Assembly: GCF_900112445.1 (NCBI RefSeq)
Contig: NZ_FOYY01000003.1
Location: 1 to 64,000 of the forward strand
DNA: 64,000 bases
DNA from: Thiomicrospira sp. ALE5
Lineage (GTDB): Bacteria; Pseudomonadota; Gammaproteobacteria; Thiomicrospirales; Thiomicrospiraceae
Reading direction: 5' to 3'
Within the stretch, counting starts at the first letter, position 1. Every line of letters begins with the position of its first letter. Made by a program: the position numbers and the translations under genes. Below, in pieces: positions 18,264 to 29,011 of this stretch. The notes below the pieces were generated by a model. The model was not told the origin of the DNA, made no database searches, and saw only the letters and a list, made by a program, of their open reading frames with translations.

Positions 18264-19487
18264 GTGAGTAATTCAAATATACAAACGATTGATTTTTCAC
18301 AATATCCAGATAAGCACGGACACTTTGGTCCTTTTGGCGGTATTTTTGCACCAGAAACATTGATGGCGCCACTTGAAGCGTTACGTGATCAATATGAAAT
18401 GGTCAAAGACGATCCAGCTTTTAAAGCGGAATTATTAAAAGACTATCAGGATTACATTGGTAGGCCGACCCCGTTGTATCACGCTAAACGCTGGTCAGAC
18501 CATTTAGGTGGCGCACAAATATTTTTAAAACGCGAAGACCTCAATCATACGGGTGCGCATAAAATTAATAACACGATTGGCCAAGCACTATTGGCTAAAC
18601 GTTTGGGAAAAACACGCATTATTGCTGAAACAGGTGCGGGGCAGCATGGTGTGGCCAGTGCCACTGTTGCAGCACGGCTGGGTTTAGAGTGTGTGGTTTA
18701 TATGGGGGCTGACGATGTTGTTCGACAGGCACCGAATGTCGCGCGTATGAAAATGTTGGGTGCTACAGTGGTTCCAGTAGAGTCGGGCACGCGTACACTA
18801 AAAGACGCTTTGAATGAAGCGATGCGCGACTGGGTAACGAATGTTGACAATACCTTTTATATTATTGGCACGGTTGCAGGGCCGCACCCCTATCCAATGA
18901 TGGTGAGGGATTTTCAGGCTATTATTGGCCAAGAAGCTCGCCAACAAATGCTTGATCAAGAAGGCGCTTTGCCTGATGTAGTCATGGCTTGTGTTGGGGG
19001 CGGTTCCAATGCTATGGGTTTATTTCATGCATTTTTACCCGACGAATCGGTACGGATTATTGGGGTAGAGGCTGGTGGTGATGGTTTAGATACACAACGT
19101 CATGCTGCGCCGCTTTGTAAAGGCACGCCGGGTGTACTTCATGGTAACCGAACTTACTTGATGCAAGATGAGGCGGGTCAAATTATGGGCACACATTCCA
19201 TTTCAGCAGGCTTGGATTATCCCGGTGTGGGACCAGAGCTAGCATGGTTAAAAGATATTGGCCGCGCAGAGTTTGTTGCAGCCACCGATGACGAGGCCAT
19301 GGCTGGTTGGCGTGATGTCACGCAAATGGAAGGGATCATATCGGCATTAGAAACCAGCCATGCGCTAGCCTACGTGATGAAATTGGCACCAACCATGGCA
19401 AAGACTCAACGGATTATTATCAATTTATCCGGTCGAGGCGATAAAGACATGAATACGATTGCCAAGATCGAAGGTTTTGAATTTTAA
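18264..19487 (+). CDS. trpB: Tryptophan synthase beta subunit
   Basis: TrpB condenses indole with serine using PLP. The 407-aa protein has the PLP lysine in [13 protein letters not shown], the glycine-rich phosphate cup [10 protein letters not shown], and [18 protein letters not shown]. The start is GTG, preceded by AGGGGCTGTAG. The trpA start lies 11 bases after the trpB stop, which suits production of the alpha-beta complex in equal amounts. Confidence 0.98.
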   Translation: MSNSNIQTIDFSQYPDKHGHFGPFGGIFAPETLMAPLEALRDQYEMVKDDPAFKAELLKDYQDYIGRPTPLYHAKRWSDHLGGAQIFLKREDLNHTGAHKINNTIGQALLAKRLGKTRIIAETGAGQHGVASATVAARLGLECVVYMGADDVVRQAPNVARMKMLGATVVPVESGTRTLKDALNEAMRDWVTNVDNTFYIIGTVAGPHPYPMMVRDFQAIIGQEARQQMLDQEGALPDVVMACVGGGSNAMGLFHAFLPDESVRIIGVEAGGDGLDTQRHAAPLCKGTPGVLHGNRTYLMQDEAGQIMGTHSISAGLDYPGVGPELAWLKDIGRAEFVAATDDEAMAGWRDVTQMEGIISALETSHALAYVMKLAPTMAKTQRIIINLSGRGDKDMNTIAKIEGFEF

Positions 19488-19497
19488 AGGACTGTTT

Positions 19498-20325
19498 GTG
19501 AATCGAATTGAAGCACGCTTTGCATCTCTGCAAGCACAACAAAAAACTGCGCTAATCCCGTACATAACAGCGGGTGATCCGCATCCGGATATGACGGTTG
19601 CCTTAATGCACCATCTAGTTGCCCAAGGTGCCGACCTGCTTGAGTTAGGTGTGCCTTTTTCTGATCCCCTAGCGGATGGTCCAACTATTCAAAAAGCTGT
19701 AGAAAGAGCGCTAGCACACCGCGTTACTTTGCGCAATGTTTTGGCGATGGTGACCAAGTTTCGTGAACGAGATGATCAAACGCCCGTTATCTTAATGGGT
19801 TATTTAAATCCCATCGAGGCGATGGGAGAGGCTGAGTTTGCCAAGTCAGCCGTTGCGGCGGGTTTAGATGGAGTCTTAACGGTTGATATGCCGCCCGAAG
19901 AGAGTGTGGGTTATCATCAAACCCTAGCAGAACAAGGCTTAGCTTGTGTGTTTTTAGTGTCGCCGACAACACCTTCGACTCGCCTTGGCGCAATTGCTGA
20001 ACAAGGTAAAGGTTTTGTATATTATGTATCATTAAAGGGTGTCACGGGCGTGGGTCAAGCAGATGCGGGTGATGTTGCTTCGCATGTAGCAGCGCTTAAG
20101 CAGCATGTGGATTTGCCTGTTGGCATCGGTTTTGGTGTCAGGGATGCGCAAGCGGCATATAAAATGGCGCAGCACGGTGAAGCGGTCATTATAGGATCTG
20201 TTTTAGTGAATATTATTGAGCAATATCAACAAGCTGGCTTAGATGAGGTCCTCGCCGCCCTAACACCTAAGATGGCTGAATTTCGTCAAGCGATTGATGC
20301 AGCCGACAAAGGAGAATCGCTATGA
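19498..20325 (+). CDS. trpA: Tryptophan synthase alpha subunit
   Basis: TrpA cleaves indole-3-glycerol phosphate to indole, which is channelled to TrpB. From the GTG at 19498 the protein is 275 aa and begins [21 protein letters not shown], the family pattern. TAAAGGA just upstream is the ribosome site. An upstream in-frame ATG at 19459 lies inside trpB and is unlikely. Catalytic residues appear in [15 protein letters not shown] and VDMPPEES. The stop overlaps the accD ATG by four bases. Confidence 0.96.
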   Translation: MNRIEARFASLQAQQKTALIPYITAGDPHPDMTVALMHHLVAQGADLLELGVPFSDPLADGPTIQKAVERALAHRVTLRNVLAMVTKFRERDDQTPVILMGYLNPIEAMGEAEFAKSAVAAGLDGVLTVDMPPEESVGYHQTLAEQGLACVFLVSPTTPSTRLGAIAEQGKGFVYYVSLKGVTGVGQADAGDVASHVAALKQHVDLPVGIGFGVRDAQAAYKMAQHGEAVIIGSVLVNIIEQYQQAGLDEVLAALTPKMAEFRQAIDAADKGESL

Positions 20326-21173
20326 GTTGGTTTGAAAAAATCCTACCTAGTATCAAGCAGGTAGCGGAACGTAAAAAATCTGTACCAGAAGGGCTGTGGG
20401 TTAAATGCCCAAAATGTGAAAGTGTGCTTTACCGCAGCGAGGTGGAAAGAAATCAACAGGTTTGTCCAAAATGTGATCATCACATGCGTGTTTCTGGTCG
20501 TAAACGTCTAACTTATTTTTTTGATGAGGGCAGTCCAGTAACAGAGTTGGGGGCACAAATTGGTCCAGTAGACGCGCTTAAATTTAAAGATCAAAAAAAA
20601 TATAAAGATCGATTCACGCAAGCACAAAAGAACACCGGTGAAAAAGATGCCCTCATTGTACAGGTAGGTCAAATTGATGGTTTAGATGTGGTGGCCGCCT
20701 CGTTTGATTTTCAATTTATGGGTGGCTCGATGGGTTCGGTTGTGGGGCACAAGTTTGTTATGGCCGTTGAGGAAGCGATTAATCGTCGAGCCCCCTTGGT
20801 TTGTTTTTCGGCCAGCGGTGGCGCACGTATGCAAGAGGCCTTGTTTTCATTGATGCAGATGGCAAAAACCAGTGCGGCTCTGGGTAAACTTCGAGAAGAA
20901 AAACTGCCCTATTTTTCTGTGCTTACTGACCCAACTATGGGGGGCGTGTCAGCTAGTTTTGCAATGCTAGGAGATATTAACATTGCTGAACCTAAGGCGC
21001 TGATTGGTTTTGCTGGGCCACGTGTTATTGAGCAAACGGTGCGAGAAACCTTGCCGGAAGGGTTTCAGCGGAGTGAGTTTTTATTGAAACACGGTGCAAT
21101 TGATAAAATTGTTCACCGCCATAAACTGGCAAAAACTATTGCAACTCAAGCTAGAATGTTGCTAAATCGATAG
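20322..21173 (+). CDS. accD: Acetyl-CoA carboxylase carboxyltransferase subunit beta
   Basis: AccD with AccA transfers the carboxyl group from biotin to acetyl-CoA, giving malonyl-CoA for fatty acid synthesis. The 283-aa protein has an N-terminal zinc ribbon with C29/C32 and C48/C51, then the crotonase-like carboxyltransferase domain with [12 protein letters not shown] and GGVSASFAM. It overlaps trpA by four bases and abuts folC, the usual accD-folC arrangement. Confidence 0.97.
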   Translation: MSWFEKILPSIKQVAERKKSVPEGLWVKCPKCESVLYRSEVERNQQVCPKCDHHMRVSGRKRLTYFFDEGSPVTELGAQIGPVDALKFKDQKKYKDRFTQAQKNTGEKDALIVQVGQIDGLDVVAASFDFQFMGGSMGSVVGHKFVMAVEEAINRRAPLVCFSASGGARMQEALFSLMQMAKTSAALGKLREEKLPYFSVLTDPTMGGVSASFAMLGDINIAEPKALIGFAGPRVIEQTVRETLPEGFQRSEFLLKHGAIDKIVHRHKLAKTIATQARMLLNR

Positions 21174-22523
21174 ATGAAAGTGTCTGCCGATGCGCCTAGT
21201 GTAGCGGATGCCACATCATCATTATCGGTGTGGTTAGATTATCTTATGCAGCTTCATGCCAAAACCATTGATATGGGATTGGCTCGGGTGGGGCAGGTTG
21301 CGCATAACCTAGGTGTCGTCGAAATTAAACCTGGTACACAACGAGTGGTCGTTGCGGGTACAAATGGCAAGGGCTCAAGTGTCGCAATGCTAAGTGCCAT
21401 TATGCAGGCGGCTGGGTATCGTGTTGGCTGTTATACCTCGCCACACTTGATTCGTTTTAATGAGCGTGCACAAGTGAATGGCCAGTGCTTGAGTGATGAA
21501 GAGTGGGTTGCTGCTTTTGTTGCTGTTGAACAAGCACGCCAAGACATATCATTAAGTTTTTTTGAGTTCACCACCTTGGCCGCAATATGGTACTTCCATC
21601 AACAGCCACTCGATTTAGTCATTCTAGAAGTAGGTTTAGGGGGGCGTTTGGATGCAGTTAATGCGGTCGATAATTCAAGTTGCATTATCACCGCTATTGA
21701 TTTGGATCATCAAGACTATTTAGGTGATAATCGCGAAGATATAGGCTATGAAAAAGCCGGCGTTATGCGAGCAAATAAACTATGCGTTTGTTCGGATCCA
21801 CAACCGCCAAAACGGTTATTGGAGCAGGCTAAAAAACAACAGGTCTATTTAAAATGTTTAGGCCGGGATTTTAGTTTTCAGCCGCGCGAAGCGCACTGGC
21901 GTTTTAAAGACCTATGCGATGCCAGTTCACAAAAATCTTACAATGATGTTGATTTAATCTTACCCGCGCTAGCGGGTGATTTTCAATTACAAAATGCGGC
22001 TGGCGTGCTAGCTTGGCTACAAGCGCAAACAGCATTTGACATTAGTAGGTCTGCCATTGAAGCTGGTTTAAAAGCGGTAACACACCCGGGTCGTATGCAG
22101 TTTATGCGGCTAGGTCACCAGGACTGGTTATTTGATGTGGCTCACAACCCGCAAGCCGTTGCGCAGCTTGCACGCAAAGTGTCACAGCAAAATAGCCAGC
22201 TTTTAACTAAGCCTATTGGTGTTTTTGCCGCGTTAGCTGATAAAGATGTACAAAGTATGATTGCGCAAATGTGGTCGCATATTGATCGATGGGTTTTATT
22301 GGATCTTTCACCAGAGCCTAGAGCACTCGAACCAAGTGTCATGCAGCGACACTTAAATGATACGGCTGTTATCCAGGGCGATGAGCTAGCTATTTGCACA
22401 ATAGCCAAAACAGCTAGCGAAGCCATAACGATGGTGCAAAACCTAGCTCAAACGCGTGTGGTAGCCTTTGGTTCATTTGTTACGGTAGGCGCCTTAATGA
22501 CGGAGCTTCAGCAAAGTGGATAA
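21174..22523 (+). CDS. folC: Bifunctional dihydrofolate/folylpolyglutamate synthase
   Basis: FolC adds glutamate to dihydropteroate and extends polyglutamate tails on folates. The 449-aa Mur-ligase-type protein has the ATP loop GTNGKGS at residues 62-68, YTSPHLIRFNER, and the GLGGRLDAVN segment. The ATG directly follows the accD stop. FolP, another folate gene, is at 29024. The end overlaps the SPOR-domain gene by eight bases. Confidence 0.95.
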   Translation: MKVSADAPSVADATSSLSVWLDYLMQLHAKTIDMGLARVGQVAHNLGVVEIKPGTQRVVVAGTNGKGSSVAMLSAIMQAAGYRVGCYTSPHLIRFNERAQVNGQCLSDEEWVAAFVAVEQARQDISLSFFEFTTLAAIWYFHQQPLDLVILEVGLGGRLDAVNAVDNSSCIITAIDLDHQDYLGDNREDIGYEKAGVMRANKLCVCSDPQPPKRLLEQAKKQQVYLKCLGRDFSFQPREAHWRFKDLCDASSQKSYNDVDLILPALAGDFQLQNAAGVLAWLQAQTAFDISRSAIEAGLKAVTHPGRMQFMRLGHQDWLFDVAHNPQAVAQLARKVSQQNSQLLTKPIGVFAALADKDVQSMIAQMWSHIDRWVLLDLSPEPRALEPSVMQRHLNDTAVIQGDELAICTIAKTASEAITMVQNLAQTRVVAFGSFVTVGALMTELQQSG

Positions 22524-23073
22524 GTTGACAAAGAATCGTTTAACGGGTGCGGTGATTTGGTTAGGGGCGCTGATATGGTGGGTGCCACAATGGTATGCCA
22601 ACCCAGTAGAGTATCCTAGCTTAGCTCACGCTGGCACTAAAGCAACCGTCGATAGCCTTGACGATATTGATTTTGACCAACTTGTTACGCCTTCTAGCAT
22701 GACGGCTACCCCGACCAAGCCGTCCGAGTCTGCTCAAGTGGCTGAGGTCACCGAAACCAGCACTCGCACCCGTTCAAATAAGCCGACCACTTCAACGCCG
22801 AATCTGGCCGACCCTAGGATAACCGACATTACCGAACCAGGATTTTATGTGCGCCTCATTAGTTATCAAAACCCAGACAATGCCGTGCGCCTAGAGCAAC
22901 GCCTGCAAACAAGTTACCCAACATCGATTGGTAGCTTTACCACCTCATCAGGTCGCTTTTACACGGTACGTGTTGGCCCCTATCAGAGCCGTAGCCAAGC
23001 AGAAAGGGTAAAAGCCATCTTAGATGTAGAATTGCGGGTAGAGTCTATTATTTTAGATCGAACAAATCAGTAA
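22516..23073 (+). CDS. SPOR-domain membrane protein (DedD-like)
   Basis: The 185-aa protein has one N-terminal transmembrane segment (about residues 9-28), a proline/threonine/serine-rich linker (about 55-100), and a C-terminal SPOR domain of about 75 residues with FYVRLISYQNPDNAVRLEQRL and TVRVGPYQSRSQAE. SPOR domains bind denuded glycan strands at the division septum. The position after accD-folC matches DedD in other gammaproteobacteria. The GTG start overlaps folC; a TTG nine bases on is possible. CvpA, which commonly follows, is absent. Confidence 0.83.
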   Translation: MDKLTKNRLTGAVIWLGALIWWVPQWYANPVEYPSLAHAGTKATVDSLDDIDFDQLVTPSSMTATPTKPSESAQVAEVTETSTRTRSNKPTTSTPNLADPRITDITEPGFYVRLISYQNPDNAVRLEQRLQTSYPTSIGSFTTSSGRFYTVRVGPYQSRSQAERVKAILDVELRVESIILDRTNQ

Positions 23074-23143
23074 GCCGGGTGTGATCATAATCAAGTAAAA
23101 TGCACGCCATAATTTTTAATCTTCAAGCAAGTGAGCAGGACAA

Positions 23144-24667
23144 ATGTGTGGAGTAGTTGGGATCGTTTCAGCAGCGGGTGCGCCAGTCAATCAAGAGATT
23201 TATGATGCACTAACCATATTGCAGCACCGTGGACAAGATGCGGCAGGCATTGTCACCCATCAAGCCGGACGTTTTTATCAGCGAAAAGACAACGGTCTAG
23301 TAAAAGATGTTTTTCGCACCCGTCACATGCGTGATCTTCATGGTAGCACGGGGATAGGTCATGTACGTTACCCGACGGCTGGCTCGTCATCAAGTTCTGA
23401 GGCACAACCTTTTTACGTCAACTCTCCCTATGGGATTGTGATGGGTCATAACGGTAATTTGACCAATGCAGAACAATTAAGCCAAGAAATTTATCAGCAA
23501 GACTTACGTCACCTTAATACCAATTCTGACTCAGAAGTGTTGTTGAACGTATTTGCGCACGAATTGATGAACCAAAAGAAATTGTTTGTTGATCAAAAAG
23601 ATATTTTTAATGCAGTTCGAACTGTACACAAGCGAGTGAGAGGGGGTTATGCCGCAATCGGTATTGTATCGGGTGTAGGTTTGCTTGCCTTCCGCGATCC
23701 TTATGCGTTACGACCGTTGATTGTGGGTAAACGCGTTAATGCCGCTGGTAGTATGGACTATATGATCGCATCAGAAAGTGTCGCGCTTGATGGGCTTGGC
23801 TTTACTCGCTATCGTGATGTGGCGCCAGGCGAAGCGGTAGTGGTGACACCTGACGGGCAGATCTTTTTTGAACAGTGCCATGATAAGCCGGTTTATTCCC
23901 CCTGTATTTTTGAGTTTGTTTATTTTGCCCGCCCAGATTCAATGATTGACGATATTTCAGTTTATAAATCTCGGTTGCGCATGGGCGAAAAGCTTGCCGA
24001 AAAAATTCAGCGTGAGTGGCAGGGTCATGATATTGATGTCGTCATGCCCATCCCCGATACCAGTCGAACATCCGCTTTACAACTGGCTGCAATGTTAAAT
24101 GTGCCTTATCGTGAAGGGTTTATTAAAAACCGCTACATTGGTCGAACCTTTATTATGCCGGGTCAGACCCAACGTAAAAAATCAGTTCGACAAAAGCTCA
24201 ATGCGATTGACCTTGAATTTGAGGGTAAGAATGTGTTGTTGGTTGATGATTCAATTGTGCGTGGCACCACATCGGGTGAAATTGTCCAAATGGCACGTGA
24301 TGCAGGCGCTAAAAATGTCTATTTTGCTTCTGCAGCGCCTGCGGTGCGTTATCCTTATGTATATGGTATTGATATGCCTTCGGCCTCAGAACTGGTGGCA
24401 AATAACCGCAGTACTGAAGAAGTGGCCGCCTTCATTGGCGCAGACAAACTAATCTACCAAGATTTAGACGATCTGGTTGAAGCTGTCGGTGCAGGGAGTG
24501 AATTAATTTCATCCTTTGATACTTCTTGTTTTAGTGGCGTTTATGTCACCGGCGACATCACTCCAGAGTACTTAGCCTCGATTGACAAAAGCCGTAATGA
24601 CGATGCTAAAACACAGCAAAAAACGCCCACCCCAGAGGCAATTGGCCTACACAATCAAGGGGGTTAG
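23144..24667 (+). CDS. purF: Amidophosphoribosyltransferase
   Basis: PurF makes 5-phosphoribosylamine from PRPP and glutamine, the first step of purine synthesis. The 507-aa protein starts MCGVVGIVS, with Cys2 as the Ntn glutaminase nucleophile and no propeptide. The phosphoribosyltransferase domain shows [14 protein letters not shown], the PRPP-binding loop. GAGCAGG lies upstream of the ATG. It is followed directly by metZ, as in pseudomonads. No PurR-type operator was recognised upstream. Confidence 0.97.
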   Translation: MCGVVGIVSAAGAPVNQEIYDALTILQHRGQDAAGIVTHQAGRFYQRKDNGLVKDVFRTRHMRDLHGSTGIGHVRYPTAGSSSSSEAQPFYVNSPYGIVMGHNGNLTNAEQLSQEIYQQDLRHLNTNSDSEVLLNVFAHELMNQKKLFVDQKDIFNAVRTVHKRVRGGYAAIGIVSGVGLLAFRDPYALRPLIVGKRVNAAGSMDYMIASESVALDGLGFTRYRDVAPGEAVVVTPDGQIFFEQCHDKPVYSPCIFEFVYFARPDSMIDDISVYKSRLRMGEKLAEKIQREWQGHDIDVVMPIPDTSRTSALQLAAMLNVPYREGFIKNRYIGRTFIMPGQTQRKKSVRQKLNAIDLEFEGKNVLLVDDSIVRGTTSGEIVQMARDAGAKNVYFASAAPAVRYPYVYGIDMPSASELVANNRSTEEVAAFIGADKLIYQDLDDLVEAVGAGSELISSFDTSCFSGVYVTGDITPEYLASIDKSRNDDAKTQQKTPTPEAIGLHNQGG

Positions 24668-25852
24668 ATGGAAGACTGGTCTTTAGATACACTGGCTATT
24701 CGCATGGGTTATGAGCGAACCCATGAGCAAGAGAACTCAGAAGCTATTTTTCCGACCTCAAGCTTTGTTTATCGCAGTGCTCAAGAAGCGGCGCAGCGAT
24801 TTAGTGGAGACACGCCAGGTAATGTTTATTCACGTTTTACCAACCCAACCGTGCGTACCTTTGAAAATAAACTGGCGGTTTTAGAAGGAGGCGAGGCCTG
24901 TGTTGCGACAGCATCAGGGATGTCGGCAATTTTGGCCTGTTGCATGGGGTTGTTAAAAGCGGGAGATCATCTGCTGTCATCGAGCAGTATTTTTGGTACT
25001 ACTAAAGTGCTATTTACCAAATACCTAGCTAACTTTGGTATCGAGGTTTCGTTTGTAGCTCAAACGGATCAGCAGGCCTGGTCGGCTGCGATTCAGCCGA
25101 ATACCAAAATGCTATTTTTAGAAACCCCTTCAAACCCGCTGACCGACGTGGCCGATATTGGCTTTTTAGCAGGCCTGGCTAAGCAACACCAAGCTTTGCT
25201 GGTGGTTGATAATTGTTTTTGTACGCCTATTTTGCAATGCCCGATAGCACTGGGGGCAGACATTGTTATTCATTCTGCCACCAAATTTTTAGATGGGCAG
25301 GGTCGTTGCTTGGGCGGTGCGGTTATAGGGAGTCACGACGCAGTGGGTGAAGCGGTGCGGGGAGTCATTCGCACGGCTGGTCCAAGTATGAGCCCGTTTA
25401 ATGCATGGGTGTTTTTAAAAGGCTTAGAAACACTTTCTCTTAGAATGAAAGCCCATAGCGCAGCGGCACAGTCTTTGGCGGAGTGGTTAAGTGAACATCC
25501 CGCAGTAGAGCAGGTTTTCTATCCTGGCTTAGCGTCACATCCGCAGCATGAACTCGCAATGCGTCAACAGTCAGGTGGTGGTGGTTTGTTGAGCTTTAGG
25601 GTTACGGGAGATCAGGCCGCGGCTTGGTCAGTGATAGATGCAACACAGTTTTTATCTATAACCGCAAATTTAGGTGATGTTAAAACCAGTATCACCCATC
25701 CAGCGACGACAACACATTGTCGAGTTGAACCCGCTCAACGCTTAGCAACCGGTATTACTGATAATCTTGTACGTATTTCAGTCGGGTTAGAAGACCTTGA
25801 TGACATCAAGGCCGATTTGTCACGCGGATTGGATGCATTGGTTGCAAAATAG
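24668..25852 (+). CDS. metZ: O-succinylhomoserine sulfhydrylase
   Basis: MetZ makes homocysteine directly from O-succinylhomoserine and sulfide in methionine synthesis. The 394-aa Cys/Met-metabolism PLP enzyme has YSRFTNPTV, ETPSNPLTD, and the PLP lysine in HSATKFLDGQG. It starts on the base after the purF stop, matching the purF-metZ order in Pseudomonas, which favours MetZ over cystathionine gamma-synthase. Two CAGGCCTG palindromes lie in it (25073 and 25170), in two different codon phases. Confidence 0.9.
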   Translation: MEDWSLDTLAIRMGYERTHEQENSEAIFPTSSFVYRSAQEAAQRFSGDTPGNVYSRFTNPTVRTFENKLAVLEGGEACVATASGMSAILACCMGLLKAGDHLLSSSSIFGTTKVLFTKYLANFGIEVSFVAQTDQQAWSAAIQPNTKMLFLETPSNPLTDVADIGFLAGLAKQHQALLVVDNCFCTPILQCPIALGADIVIHSATKFLDGQGRCLGGAVIGSHDAVGEAVRGVIRTAGPSMSPFNAWVFLKGLETLSLRMKAHSAAAQSLAEWLSEHPAVEQVFYPGLASHPQHELAMRQQSGGGGLLSFRVTGDQAAAWSVIDATQFLSITANLGDVKTSITHPATTTHCRVEPAQRLATGITDNLVRISVGLEDLDDIKADLSRGLDALVAK

Positions 25853-25864
25853 CTTAGCGATAGT

Positions 25865-26164
25865 CTAGCGAGGCAGGGATAGCTTGGGTTCTTTAGGGTG
25901 GGGGCGGTACAAAATAAATGTCTTACCAATCGCGCCCACTAATACCGCTTTACTTGCTTTAAGAATTTCATCGTTCATCTCGCGTCGTGCTTCTCGATCG
26001 TCATGAGCGATCTTAACCTTAATCAGCTCGTGATGATTTAATGCATTGTTAAGTTCTTTAAGTAGGTTCTCAGTGATGCCTTGCGCGCCAACCAAAATAA
26101 CCGGATTTAGATGATGTCCCAGTCCTTTAAGATATTTGACTTGTGTTTTAGTAAGAGTTGTCAT
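25865..26164 (-). CDS. yhbY: Ribosome-assembly RNA-binding protein YhbY (CRM domain)
   Basis: The 99-aa protein is a single CRS1/YhbY (CRM) domain, associated with 50S subunit assembly. It has the family start LTKTQVKYLKGLGHHLNPVI, the GxxG-type loop in VGAQGITENLL, and HELIKVKI. It converges on metZ with a 12-base gap and is divergent from rlmE, the usual yhbY/rlmE arrangement in gammaproteobacteria. Confidence 0.94.
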   Translation of the reverse strand: MTTLTKTQVKYLKGLGHHLNPVILVGAQGITENLLKELNNALNHHELIKVKIAHDDREARREMNDEILKASKAVLVGAIGKTFILYRPHPKEPKLSLPR

Positions 26165-26252
26165 TAGGTTACCTTTCGTAAAAATTGTCGTTATCTTATA
26201 GCAAATTGTCTTAAAAATCTTAATCTAAATTGATATTGCAAATAGGAATTTT

Positions 26253-26870
26253 ATGGCTAGATCAAAATCAAGCTCACGCTGGCTGCAAGAACATTTTGAT
26301 GATCCTTATGTTTTGCAGGCGCAAAAAGAAGGTTGGCGTTCACGTGCTATTTTCAAACTAAAAGAACTTAACGAGAAAGACCAGCTCCTTAAGCCTGGTA
26401 TGTTAGTGCTAGATTTAGGCGCAGCGCCGGGTGGTTGGTCGCAATACACTGCCCAGCATATCAGTCCTGGTGGTGAGGTATTAGCGCTTGATATTTTGCC
26501 AGTAGAGCCCTATGCAGGTGTCACTTTTTTACAAGGTGACTTTACTGATGATGCGGTGTTTGAGCAATTATTGACCTTGATTAAAAATCGTCCTGTAGAT
26601 TTGGTTATGTCAGATATGGCCCCCAATTTTAGTGGCAATAAGGCGGTGGACATTCCACGTGCCATGTATTTGGTGGAGTTAACGCTTGATTTGGCAGACC
26701 GAGTATTGAAACCGGGTGGCAATGTTCTTATGAAGGTTTTTCAGGGTGAGGGATATGAATTGCTCCTGGCACAAATGCGCCAACAATATACTAAAGTGGT
26801 TACGCGTAAGCCTCAAGCATCAAGGGCACGTAGTAGTGAAATTTATTTATTGGGTCAAAAAAAACGTTAA
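26253..26870 (+). CDS. rlmE: 23S rRNA (uridine-2'-O)-methyltransferase RlmE
   Basis: RlmE (FtsJ/RrmJ) methylates the ribose of U2552 in the 23S A-loop. The 205-aa protein has the [15 protein letters not shown] segment with the first catalytic lysine, the SAM loop [20 protein letters not shown] with the catalytic aspartate, and [10 protein letters not shown] with the second lysine. It precedes ftsH, its usual neighbour, which has its own promoters in the 110-base gap. Confidence 0.96.
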   Translation: MARSKSSSRWLQEHFDDPYVLQAQKEGWRSRAIFKLKELNEKDQLLKPGMLVLDLGAAPGGWSQYTAQHISPGGEVLALDILPVEPYAGVTFLQGDFTDDAVFEQLLTLIKNRPVDLVMSDMAPNFSGNKAVDIPRAMYLVELTLDLADRVLKPGGNVLMKVFQGEGYELLLAQMRQQYTKVVTRKPQASRARSSEIYLLGQKKR

Positions 26871-26896
26871 TTGCGCTAAGTTTACACCCTTTAGTT

Positions 26897-26926
26897 TTTG
26901 CGGGGCGTCTCTGCTCATGCTATCAT
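26897..26926 (+). promoter_or_regulatory. Candidate sigma-70 promoter of ftsH
   Basis: TTGCGG at 26897-26902 and TATCAT at 26921-26926 are separated by 18 bases, in the gap between rlmE and ftsH. Both hexamers keep most consensus positions. The call is by pattern only. Confidence 0.4.
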
Positions 26927-26932
26927 TTAAAA

Positions 26933-26959
26933 CTTAAAAGCGTTAAGAACGCCCTATAT
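26933..26959 (+). promoter_or_regulatory. Candidate heat-shock (sigma-32) promoter of ftsH
   Basis: CTTAAA at 26933-26938 and CCCTATAT at 26952-26959 are separated by 13 bases. They resemble the sigma-32 elements CTTGAA and CCCCATNT, with one or two mismatches each. FtsH is a heat-shock gene in E. coli, which makes this site plausible. Transcription would start near 26966, just ahead of the AAGGAC ribosome site. Confidence 0.35.
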
Positions 26960-26980
26960 CGGCACCTAAGGACATAGTTA

Positions 26981-28954
26981 ATGAAAAACGATATGCTAAA
27001 AAACATTCTAATATGGGCTGCGGTTGCACTCGTGTTAATGTCTGTGTTCAACCATTTTGGGGAAAATACACAGAAAAATAACACCCGCCTCGATTATTCA
27101 GCATTTATAGATCAAGTGCGTAATGGTGAGGTGAGTCGTGTCAATATCGAAGGGTCGACAATTCGCGGTGTTTATATCAATGGTGAATCTTTCACGACCT
27201 ATAACCCAGGTGATCCAGGCTTAATGGGCGATCTGCTACAAAACAAGGTTGCGGTCAGTTCACAGCCGCCTGAAAAGCAAAGTTTGTTGTTGCAAATTTT
27301 CATTTCATGGTTCCCAATGTTACTTTTAATTGCACTATGGATATTTTTCATGCGCTCGATGGGCGGTGGACTTGGTGGCAAAGGTGGCCCCATGTCGTTT
27401 GGCAAAAGTAAGGCACGAATGCTTTCTGAAGACCAAGTTAAAGTTAACTTTAACGATGTAGCCGGTGCCGATGAAGCGAAAGAGGAAGTGGCAGAGTTAG
27501 TAGATTTTCTAAGTGATCCGACAAAATACCAAAATCTTGGTGGTCAAATACCGCGTGGAGTATTGATGGTTGGCCCGCCTGGAACGGGTAAGACGTTGCT
27601 GGCAAAAGCTATTGCTGGCGAAGCAAAAGTACCCTTTTTTACGATCTCTGGTTCGGATTTCGTTGAAATGTTTGTTGGTGTGGGTGCTTCACGTGTTCGT
27701 GATATGTTCGAGCAAGCCAAAGCGCATGCGCCTTGTATTATTTTCATAGATGAGATTGATGCAGTGGGTCGTAGTCGCGGCGCTGGCATGGGCGGTGGCA
27801 ACGATGAACGTGAGCAAACCCTTAACCAGATGCTCGTAGAAATGGATGGTTTTGAAGGGCATGAAGGTATCATTGTTATCGCCGCAACGAACCGCCCAGA
27901 CGTGCTCGATCCAGCATTGTTACGTCCAGGCCGTTTTGACCGTCAGGTAACCGTTGGTTTACCTGATGTTCGTGGTCGTGAACAAATCCTGAAAGTACAC
28001 ATGCGAAAAGTACCGGTTGCAGAAGATGTTAAACCAGCACTAATAGCGCGCGGCACACCTGGTTTTTCAGGGGCAGACTTGGCTAACCTAGTCAACGAAG
28101 CGGCTTTATTTGCAGCACGTCTAGGTGATCGTTTAGTCACGCAAGGTCATTTCGAAAAAGCAAAAGACAAGATCTTAATGGGTGTTGAGCGTCGTTCAAT
28201 GGTGATGAGTGACGATGAAAAACGCCTTACTGCCTATCATGAAGCAGGTCATGCCATTGTAGGTTACCTTGTGCCAGAGCACGATCCTGTTTACAAGGTA
28301 TCTATCATACCTCGTGGTCGTGCTTTGGGTGTCACGATGTACCTTCCGGAAGAAGACTCGTGGAGCTATTCTAAGCGCAAACTAGAGAGCCAACTTTCAA
28401 GTCTCTATGGTGGTCGAATTGCCGAAGAAATGATTTTTGGCCATGACGCAGTGACTACTGGTGCATCGAATGACATTGAGCGTGCGACCAAGCTTGCTCG
28501 CAGTATGGTAATGAAATGGGGCTTATCAGATAAGCTTGGGCCATTGCTGTATGAAGAAGAAGAGCAGCATGGTTTTTTGGGCAGTTCAAGTCGTACTACG
28601 GCTGTATCTGATGAAACCGCAAAGGTTATTGATGCCGAAGTGCGTCGTGTCATTGACGAAAACTATAAACGGTCAGAGCGTATTCTGACTGAGCATAAAG
28701 ATAAGCTCGACATTATGGCTGATGCGTTGATGCAATACGAAACAATAGATGCACAACAAATTAAAAACATAATGGAAGGACGAGAACCAGGTAAGCCTGC
28801 GGATTGGACTGAATCAGATACATCTGACGATACGCTTGAAGGTGAAGTAGCCGAGGCGTCTACTGATGAAGCGGTAGAAGCAAAGTTGGATGATACCCTA
28901 GATTCATCTTCTGATTCGTCAAGTGATCCAGAAGGGCATCCTAAGCACACCTAG
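26981..28954 (+). CDS. ftsH: ATP-dependent zinc metalloprotease FtsH
   Basis: FtsH is the membrane-bound AAA+ protease that degrades unassembled membrane proteins and regulators such as LpxC and sigma-32 in E. coli. The 657-aa protein has two transmembrane segments (about residues 7-25 and 103-124), Walker A GPPGTGKT at 198-205, Walker B IIFIDEID at 253-260, and the zinc site HEAGH at 420-424. The C-terminal tail is acidic and rich in serine and aspartate, and not conserved. A terminator follows the gene. Confidence 0.98.
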   Translation: MKNDMLKNILIWAAVALVLMSVFNHFGENTQKNNTRLDYSAFIDQVRNGEVSRVNIEGSTIRGVYINGESFTTYNPGDPGLMGDLLQNKVAVSSQPPEKQSLLLQIFISWFPMLLLIALWIFFMRSMGGGLGGKGGPMSFGKSKARMLSEDQVKVNFNDVAGADEAKEEVAELVDFLSDPTKYQNLGGQIPRGVLMVGPPGTGKTLLAKAIAGEAKVPFFTISGSDFVEMFVGVGASRVRDMFEQAKAHAPCIIFIDEIDAVGRSRGAGMGGGNDEREQTLNQMLVEMDGFEGHEGIIVIAATNRPDVLDPALLRPGRFDRQVTVGLPDVRGREQILKVHMRKVPVAEDVKPALIARGTPGFSGADLANLVNEAALFAARLGDRLVTQGHFEKAKDKILMGVERRSMVMSDDEKRLTAYHEAGHAIVGYLVPEHDPVYKVSIIPRGRALGVTMYLPEEDSWSYSKRKLESQLSSLYGGRIAEEMIFGHDAVTTGASNDIERATKLARSMVMKWGLSDKLGPLLYEEEEQHGFLGSSSRTTAVSDETAKVIDAEVRRVIDENYKRSERILTEHKDKLDIMADALMQYETIDAQQIKNIMEGREPGKPADWTESDTSDDTLEGEVAEASTDEAVEAKLDDTLDSSSDSSSDPEGHPKHT

Positions 28955-28980
28955 TAGTGCATCTTGCTAAGCTGGTTTAA

Positions 28981-29011
28981 AATAGCCCTCCTTGTCGAGG
29001 GCTATTTTTTT
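28981..29011 (+). terminator. Rho-independent terminator after ftsH
   Basis: A perfect 10-bp stem, AATAGCCCTC and GAGGGCTATT, encloses CTTGTC at 28981-29006 and runs into a string of T residues ending at 29011. The folP ribosome site starts only three bases later. It is therefore probably a partial terminator that limits read-through from ftsH into folP-glmM. Confidence 0.85.

Noticed and set aside
19459-19497. TrpA start at the ATG inside trpB
   Set aside because: The GTG at 19498 has a TAAAGGA ribosome site and gives the family N terminus.
23074-23143. PurR operator before purF
   Set aside because: No match to the ACGCAAACGTTTGCGT-type palindrome in the 70-base gap.
28900-28940. Serine/aspartate-rich repeat at the FtsH C terminus as a functional repeat
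   Set aside because: Low-complexity acidic tail, common and variable in FtsH; no regular unit.
27544-28950. Several antisense reading frames of 65-109 codons opposite ftsH
   Set aside because: They are shadows of a highly conserved gene, lack ribosome sites and resemble no family.
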